This document shows, one piece after another, positions 15,085 through 23,149 of a DNA stretch of 64,000 bases. Numbering within the stretch: the stretch's first letter is position 1; every line of letters starts with the position of its first letter. Location of the stretch: positions 124,001 to 188,000 of the forward strand of contig NZ_AUJQ01000005.1 of the NCBI RefSeq assembly GCF_000424305.1, written 5' to 3'. The position numbers and the translations under genes are program-made. Below the pieces are notes generated by a model. It worked only from the letters and a program-made list of their open reading frames with translations, made no database searches and was not told the origin of the DNA. Source of the stretch: Pseudobutyrivibrio ruminis AD2017 (lineage in GTDB: Bacteria; Bacillota; Clostridia; Lachnospirales; Lachnospiraceae).

Positions 15085-15376
15085 AAAGTTCACTGAAGAC
15101 CGAGACTGGGACCAGTTCCACGCTCCAGCGCACTTAGCAAAATCTATAGTTATAGAAGCGGCTGAGCTACTTGAGTGCTTCCAGTGGGATGATGATAAGT
15201 ACGACGTGGAGCATGTTAAGGAAGAGCTTGCAGATGTTATGGTTTATTGCCAAAACTTAGCAGATAAGCTTGGCGTTGATCCTGATGAAATTATCAATAA
15301 GAAGATGGACCAGAATGAGGCTAAGTATCCAGTGGCAAAGGCAAAGGGGAAGGCTGATAAGTACGATAAATTGTAA
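15056..15376 (+). CDS. MazG-like nucleotide pyrophosphohydrolase
   Basis: A 106-residue all-alpha NTP pyrophosphatase of the MazG/dCTPase (RS21-C6-like) type. Metal-binding acids are in EAAELLECFQWDDDKYD and EELADVMVYCQNLADKLG, the ExxE...ExxD pattern. FTEDRDWDQFHAPAHLAKSI is the substrate-facing N-terminal helix pair, as in dCTP pyrophosphatases. It starts at GTG 15056 inside the end of the nuclease-helicase gene, with GGAG 7 nt upstream, so the two are translationally coupled. Likely to remove non-canonical or excess dNTPs during the helicase's action (inference). Confidence 0.87.
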   Translation: MRDETIQRIRKFTEDRDWDQFHAPAHLAKSIVIEAAELLECFQWDDDKYDVEHVKEELADVMVYCQNLADKLGVDPDEIINKKMDQNEAKYPVAKAKGKADKYDKL

Positions 15377-15407
15377 TCTATTTTATGGGCAAGTGTGTAG
15401 GTTTTAA

Positions 15408-15511
15408 TTGCACCTTTGCACTGCAGAAGTGCAAATATTGCACCATACGGGATGTCGAGGTGCAATAATTGCACTTTTATATTTACGAAAAGTGCAAAAC
15501 GATGGTATAAT
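15408..15511 (+). promoter_or_regulatory. Operator cluster and promoter of HTH-nucleotidyltransferase gene
   Basis: Seven half-sites TTGCAC or GTGCAA occur in 90 bp (15408, 15416, 15429, 15438, 15460, 15469, 15492), forming three hairpins or dyads. The last is a perfect 10-bp repeat TTGCACTTTT / AAAAGTGCAA (15469-15497). A SigA-like promoter, TTTACG (15482) - 18 bp - TATAAT (15506), sits in and after this dyad. Binding there would block transcription, so autorepression by the encoded HTH protein is likely. Confidence 0.75.
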
Positions 15512-15531
15512 CTTTTTAGGAGGAATAGATT

Positions 15532-16008
15532 ATGGTTGATTCTTTAAAAGAGATAAGACAATCAATAGGCTATACACAACGCCAGGCAGCTGATTATTTA
15601 AAAGTATCACTGCGCTCATACAAATCTTATGAAAATGAACCAGATAAGGCTAGTACGGTAAAATACATGTATCTAGTAGATACACTCGGAAAACTTAATA
15701 CTATTGACGAGACTCATGGAATATTAGATTTAGATTCTATTAAAGATAAATGTGCAAAAGTCTTTAGTGATTATCAAATAGAGTATTGCTATCTTTTTGG
15801 TTCGTATGCAAAAGGAAAGGCTAAGGATGATAGTGATATAGATTTGCTTATTTCATCAACTGTGAAGGGGCTAAAATTCTATGGCTTAGTCGAAAAGTTG
15901 AATACGACCTTGAAGAAGAAAATTGATTTACTGGATATGAATCAGTTGGTGGCTAATCCAGAATTACTAAATGAAATATTAAAGGATGGAGTCAAAATAT
16001 ATGGATAA
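15532..16008 (+). CDS. HTH-nucleotidyltransferase fusion, MntA-type antitoxin
   Basis: A 158-residue fusion. Residues 1-50 are an XRE-type helix-turn-helix (IGYTQRQAADYLKVSLRSYKSYENE). Residues about 70-158 are a minimal nucleotidyltransferase with GSYAKGKAKDDSDIDLLIS, the GS...DxD catalytic motif. In HEPN/MNT toxin-antitoxin pairs the MNT protein adds AMP to the HEPN RNase to silence it; the fused HTH would repress the operon. A strong AGGAGGA site precedes the ATG. The HEPN gene expected next is reduced to 11 codons, so this is an orphan antitoxin. Confidence 0.87.
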   Translation: MVDSLKEIRQSIGYTQRQAADYLKVSLRSYKSYENEPDKASTVKYMYLVDTLGKLNTIDETHGILDLDSIKDKCAKVFSDYQIEYCYLFGSYAKGKAKDDSDIDLLISSTVKGLKFYGLVEKLNTTLKKKIDLLDMNQLVANPELLNEILKDGVKIYG

Positions 16009-16036
16009 TGTTAAATTTGATTCATATTATAAATGA
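16001..16036 (+). pseudogene. Truncated HEPN toxin start
   Basis: ATG at 16001 overlaps the antitoxin stop, as in intact MNT-HEPN operons, and reads MDNVKFDSYYK before a TGA. This resembles the first residues of HEPN-domain (DUF86) partners, but no HEPN helices or RxxxxH motif follow in any frame before the terminator at 16064. The gene appears deleted rather than just frameshifted. Confidence 0.6.
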
Positions 16037-16063
16037 AGCAAAGCAAGCCATTCTTATAGATTA

Positions 16064-16091
16064 GCTACAGGGGTTTTCTGTAGCACTTTTA
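16064..16091 (+). terminator. Intrinsic terminator after antitoxin gene
   Basis: GCTACAG (16064-16070) pairs with CTGTAGC (16079-16085) around GGGGTTTT-type loop sequence, followed by ACTTTTATT. It closes the remnant toxin-antitoxin operon. Confidence 0.7.
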
Positions 16092-16108
16092 TTATGGGAG
16101 ACATTAAC

Positions 16109-16321
16109 ATGAAATACATCATCAAGAAAATTCAAGAAGCCGACTTTGGCTGCGAGGAACGCCCAGGTGGCTGTGGAGCAATGGATTTAATTCGTATATG
16201 CGATAGCGAAGGGCGTGAGCTAGAAATGGAAGTGCCAGATGCAGACTTACTGGCACAGAACATAAACGAAGGTGATTGGGTATACTTCGACAAAGATAAC
16301 AATATTTATAAGGAAATTTAG
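16109..16321 (+). CDS. Small hypothetical protein
   Basis: A 70-residue acidic protein beginning MKYIIKKIQEADFGCEERPG and ending in ADLLAQNINEGDWVYFDKDNN. It has a compact beta-rich look with two conserved-style cysteines (C15 and C22 region, GCEERPGGCGAMD). ATG 16109 is chosen because GGGAGA lies 7 nt before it; an upstream ATG at 16094 lies on top of that site. It is 37 bp before a flavin reductase-like gene. I do not recognise the family. Confidence 0.6.
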   Translation: MKYIIKKIQEADFGCEERPGGCGAMDLIRICDSEGRELEMEVPDADLLAQNINEGDWVYFDKDNNIYKEI

Positions 16322-16357
16322 AACATGAACATTCAAATATTAGAGGAGGGTAAAACT

Positions 16358-16918
16358 ATGAGCAGAAAAGATTTTGGGGCAAAACCACTTAGCTATCCAC
16401 AGCCAGTGTGGATTATCGCAACTTATGATGAGAACGGTGTTCCTAACGCGATGAATGCGGCTTGGGGTGGCATCAGTGAAGCTAACGAGGTTTCGGTTTG
16501 CTTGTCGGTAGGACATAAGACTTGCAAGAATTTCGAGAAGACTGGCGCTTTCACAATCAGCATGGCTGACGCTGACCATGTGGCAGCATGCGATTATGTA
16601 GGTATCGCATCGGGCAACAAGGACGAGGACAAGTTTGCCAAGGCGCACTTTACAGCCACAAAGAGCGCCCGCGTGAACGCACCTATTATTAATGAGCTTG
16701 CTGTTTGCCTGGAATGCAAGGTAAAGAGCTTCGACCATGACAGCTGTATTCTAAAGGGCGAGATTGTCAATGTCAGCGTTGACGAATCGGCTCTTACAGA
16801 TGGCAAAGTGGATGTCAGCAAGGTTAAGCCTATCACCTTTGACCCATTCAACAACACTTACCATGTGGTTGGCGAGAAGGTCGGCGATGCCTGGGGTAGC
16901 GGCAAGAGTTTGATGTAA
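16358..16918 (+). CDS. Flavin reductase family protein (FMN-binding split barrel)
   Basis: A 186-residue flavoprotein of the flavin reductase-like domain family. LSYPQPVWIIATYDENGVPN followed by AMNAAWGGISEANEVSVCLSVGHKTCKNFEKTGAFTISMADADHV is the FMN-binding half, and VNAPIINELAVCLECKVKSF with a late GDAWGSGKSLM tail is typical of Clostridia members. They move electrons from NAD(P)H or rubredoxin to oxygen or other acceptors. ATG 16358 has GAGGAGGG 8 nt upstream; the frame's earlier ATG at 16325 has none. It lies between two small genes without evident pathway context. Confidence 0.87.
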   Translation: MSRKDFGAKPLSYPQPVWIIATYDENGVPNAMNAAWGGISEANEVSVCLSVGHKTCKNFEKTGAFTISMADADHVAACDYVGIASGNKDEDKFAKAHFTATKSARVNAPIINELAVCLECKVKSFDHDSCILKGEIVNVSVDESALTDGKVDVSKVKPITFDPFNNTYHVVGEKVGDAWGSGKSLM

Positions 16919-16937
16919 TTTTACAGAAGGATTGAAC

Positions 16938-17498
16938 ATGGATTTACAACGATTAGACGAACACCAAATAACAAAGCTCTATCAAGAGCACATGGTTATA
17001 GATTTCCCTAAGGATGAGCTAAAGCCACTGAAAATGATTTTGCAATCGGTGCAGGATGGCTTTTATGATTGCTTGGGACTTTTTGAAAAAGAAGAGATGG
17101 TAGGCTACACCTTTATGGTAAAGATAGAAAACAGCTATCTTATAGATTACATAGCGATTTTCCCAGAGCACAGAAATAAAGGCGTAGGCGCCAATCTTCT
17201 TACTTTAATAGATGATTATCTTGGCGATGCAGATAGAATCATAGGAGAGGTAGAAGACCCTGCCTATACAGATGATGAGGCGCAAAAAACTCTTCAGACC
17301 AGACGCTTGGGATTTTATCTACGCAACAATTGCTATGATACGGATTTGCGTGTGGAATGCTTTGGAGTCAAATACATCATCCTTGAAGCCGGCAAGAAAA
17401 AGTGCCGCAATAAGGATGATGTATGGGACTTATATTCACGATTCTATAAGAAATTTCTTACGGCCGAAAGATTCGAGAAAAATATTTGGCGAATATAA
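16938..17498 (+). CDS. GNAT family N-acetyltransferase
   Basis: A 186-residue acetyltransferase. The core is YDCLGLFEKEEMVGYTFMVKIENSYLIDYIAIFPEHRNKGVGANLLTLID, where the R-N-K-G-V-G-A loop binds acetyl-CoA pyrophosphate. The N-terminal helix pair (YQEHMVIDFPKDELKPLKMI) resembles GNATs that act on small metabolites or peptides. RRLGFYLRNNCYDT is the usual C-terminal region. ATG 16938 has AGAAGGA 8 nt before. No target can be inferred from its neighbours. Confidence 0.85.
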   Translation: MDLQRLDEHQITKLYQEHMVIDFPKDELKPLKMILQSVQDGFYDCLGLFEKEEMVGYTFMVKIENSYLIDYIAIFPEHRNKGVGANLLTLIDDYLGDADRIIGEVEDPAYTDDEAQKTLQTRRLGFYLRNNCYDTDLRVECFGVKYIILEAGKKKCRNKDDVWDLYSRFYKKFLTAERFEKNIWRI

Positions 17499-17640
17499 TA
17501 GCAGAATATATAGAGCTGCAAAAAACTGAAAGTATGAACTTATAATGAACTTTGCGTTTGGAGACTAGATTGTGAATCCCGTTATGATAATATTGTATAT
17601 GGCTTTAGTGCCCAATAATATTTACACGAGGAGAAACAGT

Positions 17641-18732
17641 ATGAAAAATAAGGGAATTGCATTAATTATTTGCTCTATGCTATTACTTTCAGCATGTGGC
17701 GCAGATAAAGCTGATAATGCGCAGGAGACAAAAACAACCGAAACCCAGGCGACAGAAAACACAGCAGAAAATACCGCGGCAGGAGAAAAGATTTCAAACA
17801 AACTTTTTGAAATTACCATGCCTGCAGATTTAGAGGGCGTCTACGTATCGGATGTTAAGGATGATCAGATTACTATCTATCACAAAGAATCAAAAGATGC
17901 TGGTTTTGATGGAATGGTATTTACGATTTGGGCAAGACCACTTCCATCCGAATTTGCTGGTGGACCTTATACAAAAAAGGGCGAATTGACAGATGCAGAT
18001 GGTAAGCGTTACGAAGTAGTACTTGGCCAAGCCACAGAAGTTCAGTGGGATTACGAAAAATATACCGAGATGCCAGATGACTTCCAAAAGTTGTATGATT
18101 CAACCGAGGACATTCTTGCTGGTATGACAGGCGTAGACGGTGCAACATTTGAATACCTTGCAGGTACAAAGGGCGAAGACCTTTATGGAAATATCATTTT
18201 AAATTATAAGAAGGCATTTGAAGAGGGTTGGGATGCAAATTTATTTGAACAGAATAGCATGAGCCCAGAATTTTATAGCCTTGGTCAGGATAGCCTTTCA
18301 AATATCGGCTTTGCATATTACGACACTGACAAAGATGGAATAGATGAACTTTTTGTTGGAAGTCTTATGGATGACGAGCTGAAGGGGTCTATTTACGACA
18401 TATATACAATGGTTGACGGCCTTCCTACTCACGTAATTTCAGGTACAGCTAGAAATAGATTTTATATTTATGATGGCGGTATGATTGTAAATGAATACTC
18501 AAGCGGTGCGCTGGAAAATGGCAAGCTTGTTTATTGCCTGGAGCCAAATTCAACAGAAATGGTTTACCAATGGGGAACCAAGATTGATGCATACGAAAAT
18601 GAAGATCAGCCTTGGTTTACAAGCTACACAGAGGATGAATGGGAAAACGTATCGGAAGATGAATTCCAGTCACGTGAGGCGGCATCAGAAGATTATACAA
18701 AGTTAGATTTCAAGCCTTTGTCAGAGCTTTAA
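17641..18732 (+). CDS. Surface lipoprotein, unknown function
   Basis: A 363-residue lipoprotein. The signal peptide (IALIICSMLLLSACGADK) has a lipobox LLSAC with the modified cysteine at about residue 21. A T/E/A-rich linker (residues 25-50) is followed by a domain with FEITMPADLEGVYVSD and TIWARPLP, similar to small surface proteins that hold a substrate-like peptide fold. FAYYDTDKDGIDELFVGSL is a Ca-binding-like D-x-D-x-D-G loop. ATG 17641 is preceded by GAGGAGA. Its 3' end meets the stop of the opposing SprT-like gene with no gap. Function unknown. Confidence 0.75.
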   Translation: MKNKGIALIICSMLLLSACGADKADNAQETKTTETQATENTAENTAAGEKISNKLFEITMPADLEGVYVSDVKDDQITIYHKESKDAGFDGMVFTIWARPLPSEFAGGPYTKKGELTDADGKRYEVVLGQATEVQWDYEKYTEMPDDFQKLYDSTEDILAGMTGVDGATFEYLAGTKGEDLYGNIILNYKKAFEEGWDANLFEQNSMSPEFYSLGQDSLSNIGFAYYDTDKDGIDELFVGSLMDDELKGSIYDIYTMVDGLPTHVISGTARNRFYIYDGGMIVNEYSSGALENGKLVYCLEPNSTEMVYQWGTKIDAYENEDQPWFTSYTEDEWENVSEDEFQSREAASEDYTKLDFKPLSEL

Positions 18733-19245
18733 TTATGCCAACTCTTTCTTCCAGGCTACAGCGCCACATCTTGCACAACCGTATTTACGATAATTTCTTG
18801 TGAAACGACTATCGCGTTTACGATATATGGTGGCACCACAGTTTTCACAGGTAAAAATGTATTTGATGGCCATAGAATGTTGTGATGTATATTCTTCAAC
18901 ACCTTTTTCTGCACCGGTGGTAACGCGCTTGATGTTATAACCATAGACCTGATTCATAACTTCCGCGTAATACTTCCATCTGCCAGTATGCTTCATGCAT
19001 CCTTTGCAGGTGTGAAGTATTTCGTGGATGATAGTTTCCTTGCAGGCCATTTCGGAGATTCTATCATCAATAAGTAGCTTCTCAGCAATCTGAATTTCAA
19101 AAGTCTTATCTGGATTTTGCTTGCAAAGTCCCCATCTTGTTTTAGCTCTTTTATTTATAGTCCATGTTACGATGACACCTGGCTTTATGCCGATGCGTGT
19201 CACTTCTTGTAGTGATTCATTTATTAGTTTCTCAAAGTTTTTCAT
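18733..19245 (-). CDS. SprT-like zinc metalloprotease domain protein
   Basis: A 170-residue SprT-family protein. The catalytic motif is KETIIHEILHTCKGCMKHTG, HExxH plus a downstream His, as in SprT/Spartan proteases that cut DNA-protein crosslinks. WGLCKQNPDKTFEIQIAEKL precedes it. The C-terminus is a zinc ribbon: FTCENCGATIYRKRDS then YGCARCGAVAWKK. The stop codons of this gene and the lipoprotein gene abut. A partial copy of its 5' region lies at 9447-9567. Host targets are unknown. Confidence 0.85.
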   Translation of the reverse strand: MKNFEKLINESLQEVTRIGIKPGVIVTWTINKRAKTRWGLCKQNPDKTFEIQIAEKLLIDDRISEMACKETIIHEILHTCKGCMKHTGRWKYYAEVMNQVYGYNIKRVTTGAEKGVEEYTSQHSMAIKYIFTCENCGATIYRKRDSRFTRNYRKYGCARCGAVAWKKELA

Positions 19246-19351
19246 GGGGATTATTTTAGCAGAGGCAGATAATTACTTCAAATCTAAACGCGCAAGTATT
19301 AAAATAGAAAGAAGTAGAAAGAAGTGAGAAGTTCACTATTTAGGAGGCAGA

Positions 19352-19657
19352 ATGGATTTTAAAGGAGAATGGGCAAAAAGCAGGGATGAGCTGGTTCAGG
19401 CCATAAGGAGCCTAGGCTTTCCAGATGAGCTTGGAGAGCAGATTGCAAAGATGCTGGGTAGTCCAAAGGCAATGGAAAGGATGATGGCATATCTTTATAA
19501 TGTAAAGCCTAATTCAGCCGAGCTTATAGTGGATGAGGCTCTTGCTATTTGTAGCGATATAGACAGATGGCGAGAAAAGAAGGCCAGCGAAGCCGCCAAT
19601 GCCAAGTATAATGAAATGCTATACTTTGGGTTTGATTCGGATGAAGACTATGAATGA
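19352..19657 (+). CDS. Hypothetical helical protein
   Basis: A 101-residue, almost fully alpha-helical acidic protein (MDFKGEWAKSRDELVQAIRSLGFPDELGEQIAKML; RMMAYLYNVKPNSAELIVDEALAICSDIDRWREKKASEAANAKYNEML). TTAGGAGGCAG gives a strong ribosome site. Similar short proteins occur as unnamed Lachnospiraceae families. It lies 67 bp before the helicase gene on the same strand, which could make it an accessory factor, but this is only positional. Confidence 0.6.
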   Translation: MDFKGEWAKSRDELVQAIRSLGFPDELGEQIAKMLGSPKAMERMMAYLYNVKPNSAELIVDEALAICSDIDRWREKKASEAANAKYNEMLYFGFDSDEDYE

Positions 19658-19724
19658 TTTTTGTAGCTGGATATAATAAAAGAAATTCTTTATTTATTGA
19701 TAATATAAAGATCGGGAGAAATGT

Positions 19725-22715
19725 ATGGCCAACATTGAGGAAGTAAAACTTGGATTACAGACAGCATATATAGATGGAAATGTAGTCTCTAATCTTGCAT
19801 ATAGACCACAGTTTGTATCTAACAATTATAAAGAAGGAAAGAAGGTTATCTCATCCATAGAGGATGAGCTTTCTGCATGTGATAGTTTTCAAATAAGCGT
19901 CGCATTTATTACGATGGCTGGAATTGCACCATTACTTCAAATCCTAAAAGAACTTCAAGAGAAGAATATTCCGGGTAAAATCCTTACAACAAACTATCTT
20001 AACTTTAGCGAGCCTAAGGCTCTAAAAAAACTTAATGAATTTAGCAATATAGAAATTCGTATGTATGATGTGAATGCTGCTGAAGAAGGATTCCATACTA
20101 AAGGATATATCTTTAAGAAGGATGAAATATATAGAATAATAATTGGCAGTTCTAATATTACAAAGTTTGCCCTTACAAGTAACAAAGAGTGGAATACTAA
20201 AATCGTATCTACGGAACAGGGTGAAGTTGCGCAGGAGATAGTTGCGGAATTTAACGATTTATGGAATTCCCAGTATGCTTTGAATTTTGACGAGTTTTAT
20301 GAAAACTATACACAAGCATATAAGATTGTTAAAGAGCAACAAAGGATTGCCAAACAAAATGAAGTTACATCAATTGAGAGTTATAAGTTAAAGCCAAATA
20401 GTATGCAGGTAGGCTTTATCACAAATCTTAAGAAGATTGTTGATGCTAATGAAAATCGTGCATTACTGATTTCTGCCACTGGAACTGGTAAGACCTACGC
20501 TTCAGCATTTGCTATGAGAGAAATGAGATTCAAAAGGGTTTTGTTTCTTGTTCATAGAGGACAACTAGCTAGACAGACAGAAAAATCATATAAGAGAATT
20601 TTTGGAAAAACTATTACAACAGGAATAATAGGTGCGGGACATTCTGTTGATGAAAATAAAGACAAAGACTATATATTTGCAATGATTCAGACTATGAGCA
20701 AGGATGAGTCACTTCAGCAATTTGCACCCGATGCCTTTGACTGCATAATATTTGATGAAGCTCATCACGCAGCTGCGGATTCATATAAGAAAGTTATGGA
20801 TTATTTTACGCCTAGTTTATGGCTTGGAATGACAGCTACACCTGACAAAAGAGATGATAATATTGAGGGGCGTAATATATATGAAATCTTTAATTACCAA
20901 ATTGCTTATGAAATAAGATTACAGCAGGCTATGGAAGAAAATCTTTTATGCCCATTTCATTATTTTGGAATAAAAGATATTTCTATCATTGGCGATGATG
21001 AATCTGCACATAGAGATTTTAGTGTTTTAACAAGTGATGAACGAGTTAAGCATATTATTGAGCAGACTCAGTATTATGGTTTCAGTGGTGATAAGGTAAA
21101 AGGATTAATCTTTTGCAGCGGAATAGAAGAGTCTAAAACGTTGTCTGCAAAGTTTAATCAGATGATTAATCCTGATACAGGGCGAAAATATAGAACTATC
21201 GCATTAAATGGTGATGCAAGTGAGGATGCGCGACAAGAGGCGTTTGAGAGATTGGCTATGGATGAGTCCGATGCCACAGAGGATATACAACCACTTGATT
21301 ATATCTTTTCTTACGAAATCTTAAATGAAGGTGTAGATATTGTAGAAGTAAATCAGGTCGTAATGCTTCGCCCTACACAATCACCTATAGTGTTTATCCA
21401 ACAGCTTGGACGAGGCCTTAGAAAAGCAGCGGGAAAGGAATACGTTGTAATTATTGATTTCATTGGAAATTATAATAATAACTTTATGATTCCGATAGCT
21501 CTTTCTGGTGACCGTACTTATAACAAGGATAATATTCGTAGATACGTTATGGAAGGTGGTAGAGTAATTCCAGGTGCGTCCACTGTTCATTTTGATGAGA
21601 TAAGTAGAAAGAGAATCTTTGATTCTGTTGATAAAGCTAATTTTAGTGACATTAAGTTAATAAAAGAAAATTATACAAATTTAAAGAATAAACTTGGTCA
21701 CATTCCAGCACTAAAAGATTTTGACGATTATGGTGAGATGGATGTGCTCAGAATATTTGATAATAATAGTTTAGGTTCCTATTATAAATTCTTGGTTAAG
21801 TACGAAAAGGAATATACAATACGTCTTTCCGATAAGGAAGAGAAGATGATTGAATTTGTTTCGAAAAAATTGGCAAATGGAAAGAGAATCCAGGAGCTTA
21901 GACTATTAAAACGTATGCTTGCATATATTAATAATGAGCCATTGAGACACCTTATGCATGGGTTGGCTGAAGATTTAAAGCATGATTATGGTAAAAATCT
22001 TTCAAAAGACCAAGCTGAAAACATAGTTAATGTAATGACCAATGAGTTTCCTTCTGGCTCAGGAAAGCAGACGTATTCTGATTGTGTTTTTCTGGAAAAG
22101 GATGAGTCTGATTATATGCCAAGTGCTTCTTTCATGGAAATGCTTAAGAATAAAGAGTTTTATAACATACTCAAAGAACTTATTGATTTTGGAATAAGTA
22201 GATATGAGAGGGACTACAGTAAGTCATATTTAGATACAGATCTTGTACTTTATCAGAAGTATACATATGAAGATGTTTGTAGATTGCTTAATTGGGAAAA
22301 TAATGAGGTCCCAACAAATATTGGTGGATATAAATTTAATCAGAAAACAAATACTTTCCCTGTTTTTATAAATTATGAGAAAGATGATGACATAAGTGAT
22401 ACTACAAAGTATGAGGACCGTTTTACAAGTAATAAAACATTGATAGCAATATCGAAGTCAGGACGTAAAATTGCATCGAATGATGTTCAAAACTTTCTTA
22501 ACAGTAAAGAACTTGGTATACGGGTTGAACTGTTTGTTAGAAAGAATAAAGATGACAAAGGTTCGAAGGAATTCTATTATTTAGGTCGAATGACACCTAG
22601 CGGTTATGCAAAAGAATTTACAATGGCTAACACGAAGAAAACTGCAGTTGAAATCGAATGGATATTAGATGAACCTGTTAGAGATGATGTATATGACTAT
22701 ATAGTGAGTGTTTAA
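19725..22715 (+). CDS. PLD-nuclease-like / SF2 helicase / DUF3427 protein
   Basis: A 996-residue multidomain protein. Residues about 40-190 form a phospholipase D-like domain with HTKGYIFKKDEIYRIIIGSS and N after (HxK...GSSN). Residues about 230-600 are an SF2 helicase: SATGTGKTYASAF, DEAHHAAADS, LGMTATPDKRDD and QQLGRGLRKAAGK (motif VI). The C-terminal 350 residues, with late motif DDKGSKEFYYLGRM, fit DUF3427. This architecture is known from predicted restriction/defence or repair genes. A NUDIX pyrophosphohydrolase gene follows after 14 bp. The PLD domain shows only one clear HxK motif, so a dimer may be needed for cleavage. Confidence 0.88.
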   Translation: MANIEEVKLGLQTAYIDGNVVSNLAYRPQFVSNNYKEGKKVISSIEDELSACDSFQISVAFITMAGIAPLLQILKELQEKNIPGKILTTNYLNFSEPKALKKLNEFSNIEIRMYDVNAAEEGFHTKGYIFKKDEIYRIIIGSSNITKFALTSNKEWNTKIVSTEQGEVAQEIVAEFNDLWNSQYALNFDEFYENYTQAYKIVKEQQRIAKQNEVTSIESYKLKPNSMQVGFITNLKKIVDANENRALLISATGTGKTYASAFAMREMRFKRVLFLVHRGQLARQTEKSYKRIFGKTITTGIIGAGHSVDENKDKDYIFAMIQTMSKDESLQQFAPDAFDCIIFDEAHHAAADSYKKVMDYFTPSLWLGMTATPDKRDDNIEGRNIYEIFNYQIAYEIRLQQAMEENLLCPFHYFGIKDISIIGDDESAHRDFSVLTSDERVKHIIEQTQYYGFSGDKVKGLIFCSGIEESKTLSAKFNQMINPDTGRKYRTIALNGDASEDARQEAFERLAMDESDATEDIQPLDYIFSYEILNEGVDIVEVNQVVMLRPTQSPIVFIQQLGRGLRKAAGKEYVVIIDFIGNYNNNFMIPIALSGDRTYNKDNIRRYVMEGGRVIPGASTVHFDEISRKRIFDSVDKANFSDIKLIKENYTNLKNKLGHIPALKDFDDYGEMDVLRIFDNNSLGSYYKFLVKYEKEYTIRLSDKEEKMIEFVSKKLANGKRIQELRLLKRMLAYINNEPLRHLMHGLAEDLKHDYGKNLSKDQAENIVNVMTNEFPSGSGKQTYSDCVFLEKDESDYMPSASFMEMLKNKEFYNILKELIDFGISRYERDYSKSYLDTDLVLYQKYTYEDVCRLLNWENNEVPTNIGGYKFNQKTNTFPVFINYEKDDDISDTTKYEDRFTSNKTLIAISKSGRKIASNDVQNFLNSKELGIRVELFVRKNKDDKGSKEFYYLGRMTPSGYAKEFTMANTKKTAVEIEWILDEPVRDDVYDYIVSV

Positions 22716-22729
22716 AAGGAGAACTGTTT

Positions 22730-23131
22730 ATGAAAACAATAAGAGTAGTTGCAGCAGTAATTAAAGCTGAGAATGAACAAAACAAACCAATAATCTTTGC
22801 TACTCAGCGAGGCTATGGAGATTACAAAGATGGCTGGGAATTTCCAGGCGGAAAAATAGAAGAAGGCGAGACTCCACAGGAAGCGCTTAAACGTGAAATC
22901 ATGGAGGAGCTTGATACAGAAATTAGTGTTGGAGAGCTGATTGATACTATCGAGTACGATTATCCAACTTTCCACCTTTCAATGGACTGCTTCTGGTCAG
23001 AAATCGTTAGCGGAGATTTAGTCCTTAAAGAGCATGAGGCTGCAAAGTGGCTTACCAAGGAGCAACTTGGAGATGTTGACTGGCTTCCAGCCGATATTAC
23101 ATTGATTGATAAAATTGATGAAGCTATATAG
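22730..23131 (+). CDS. NUDIX (deoxy)nucleoside triphosphate pyrophosphohydrolase
   Basis: A 133-residue MutT-like NUDIX enzyme. The NUDIX box GGKIEEGETPQEALKREIME EL is present (residues about 42-64), preceded by YKDGWEFPGG. The rest (TIEYDYPTFHLSMDCFWSEI) matches the CTP/8-oxo-dGTP pyrophosphohydrolase group. It would hydrolyse damaged or unusual nucleoside triphosphates. AAAGGAG precedes the ATG and only 14 bp separate it from the helicase gene, so they are one transcript. It is the third nucleotide pyrophosphatase paired with a nuclease or helicase in this window. Confidence 0.9.
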   Translation: MKTIRVVAAVIKAENEQNKPIIFATQRGYGDYKDGWEFPGGKIEEGETPQEALKREIMEELDTEISVGELIDTIEYDYPTFHLSMDCFWSEIVSGDLVLKEHEAAKWLTKEQLGDVDWLPADITLIDKIDEAI

Positions 23132-23149
23132 TTATGTAGGGATTTTAAA

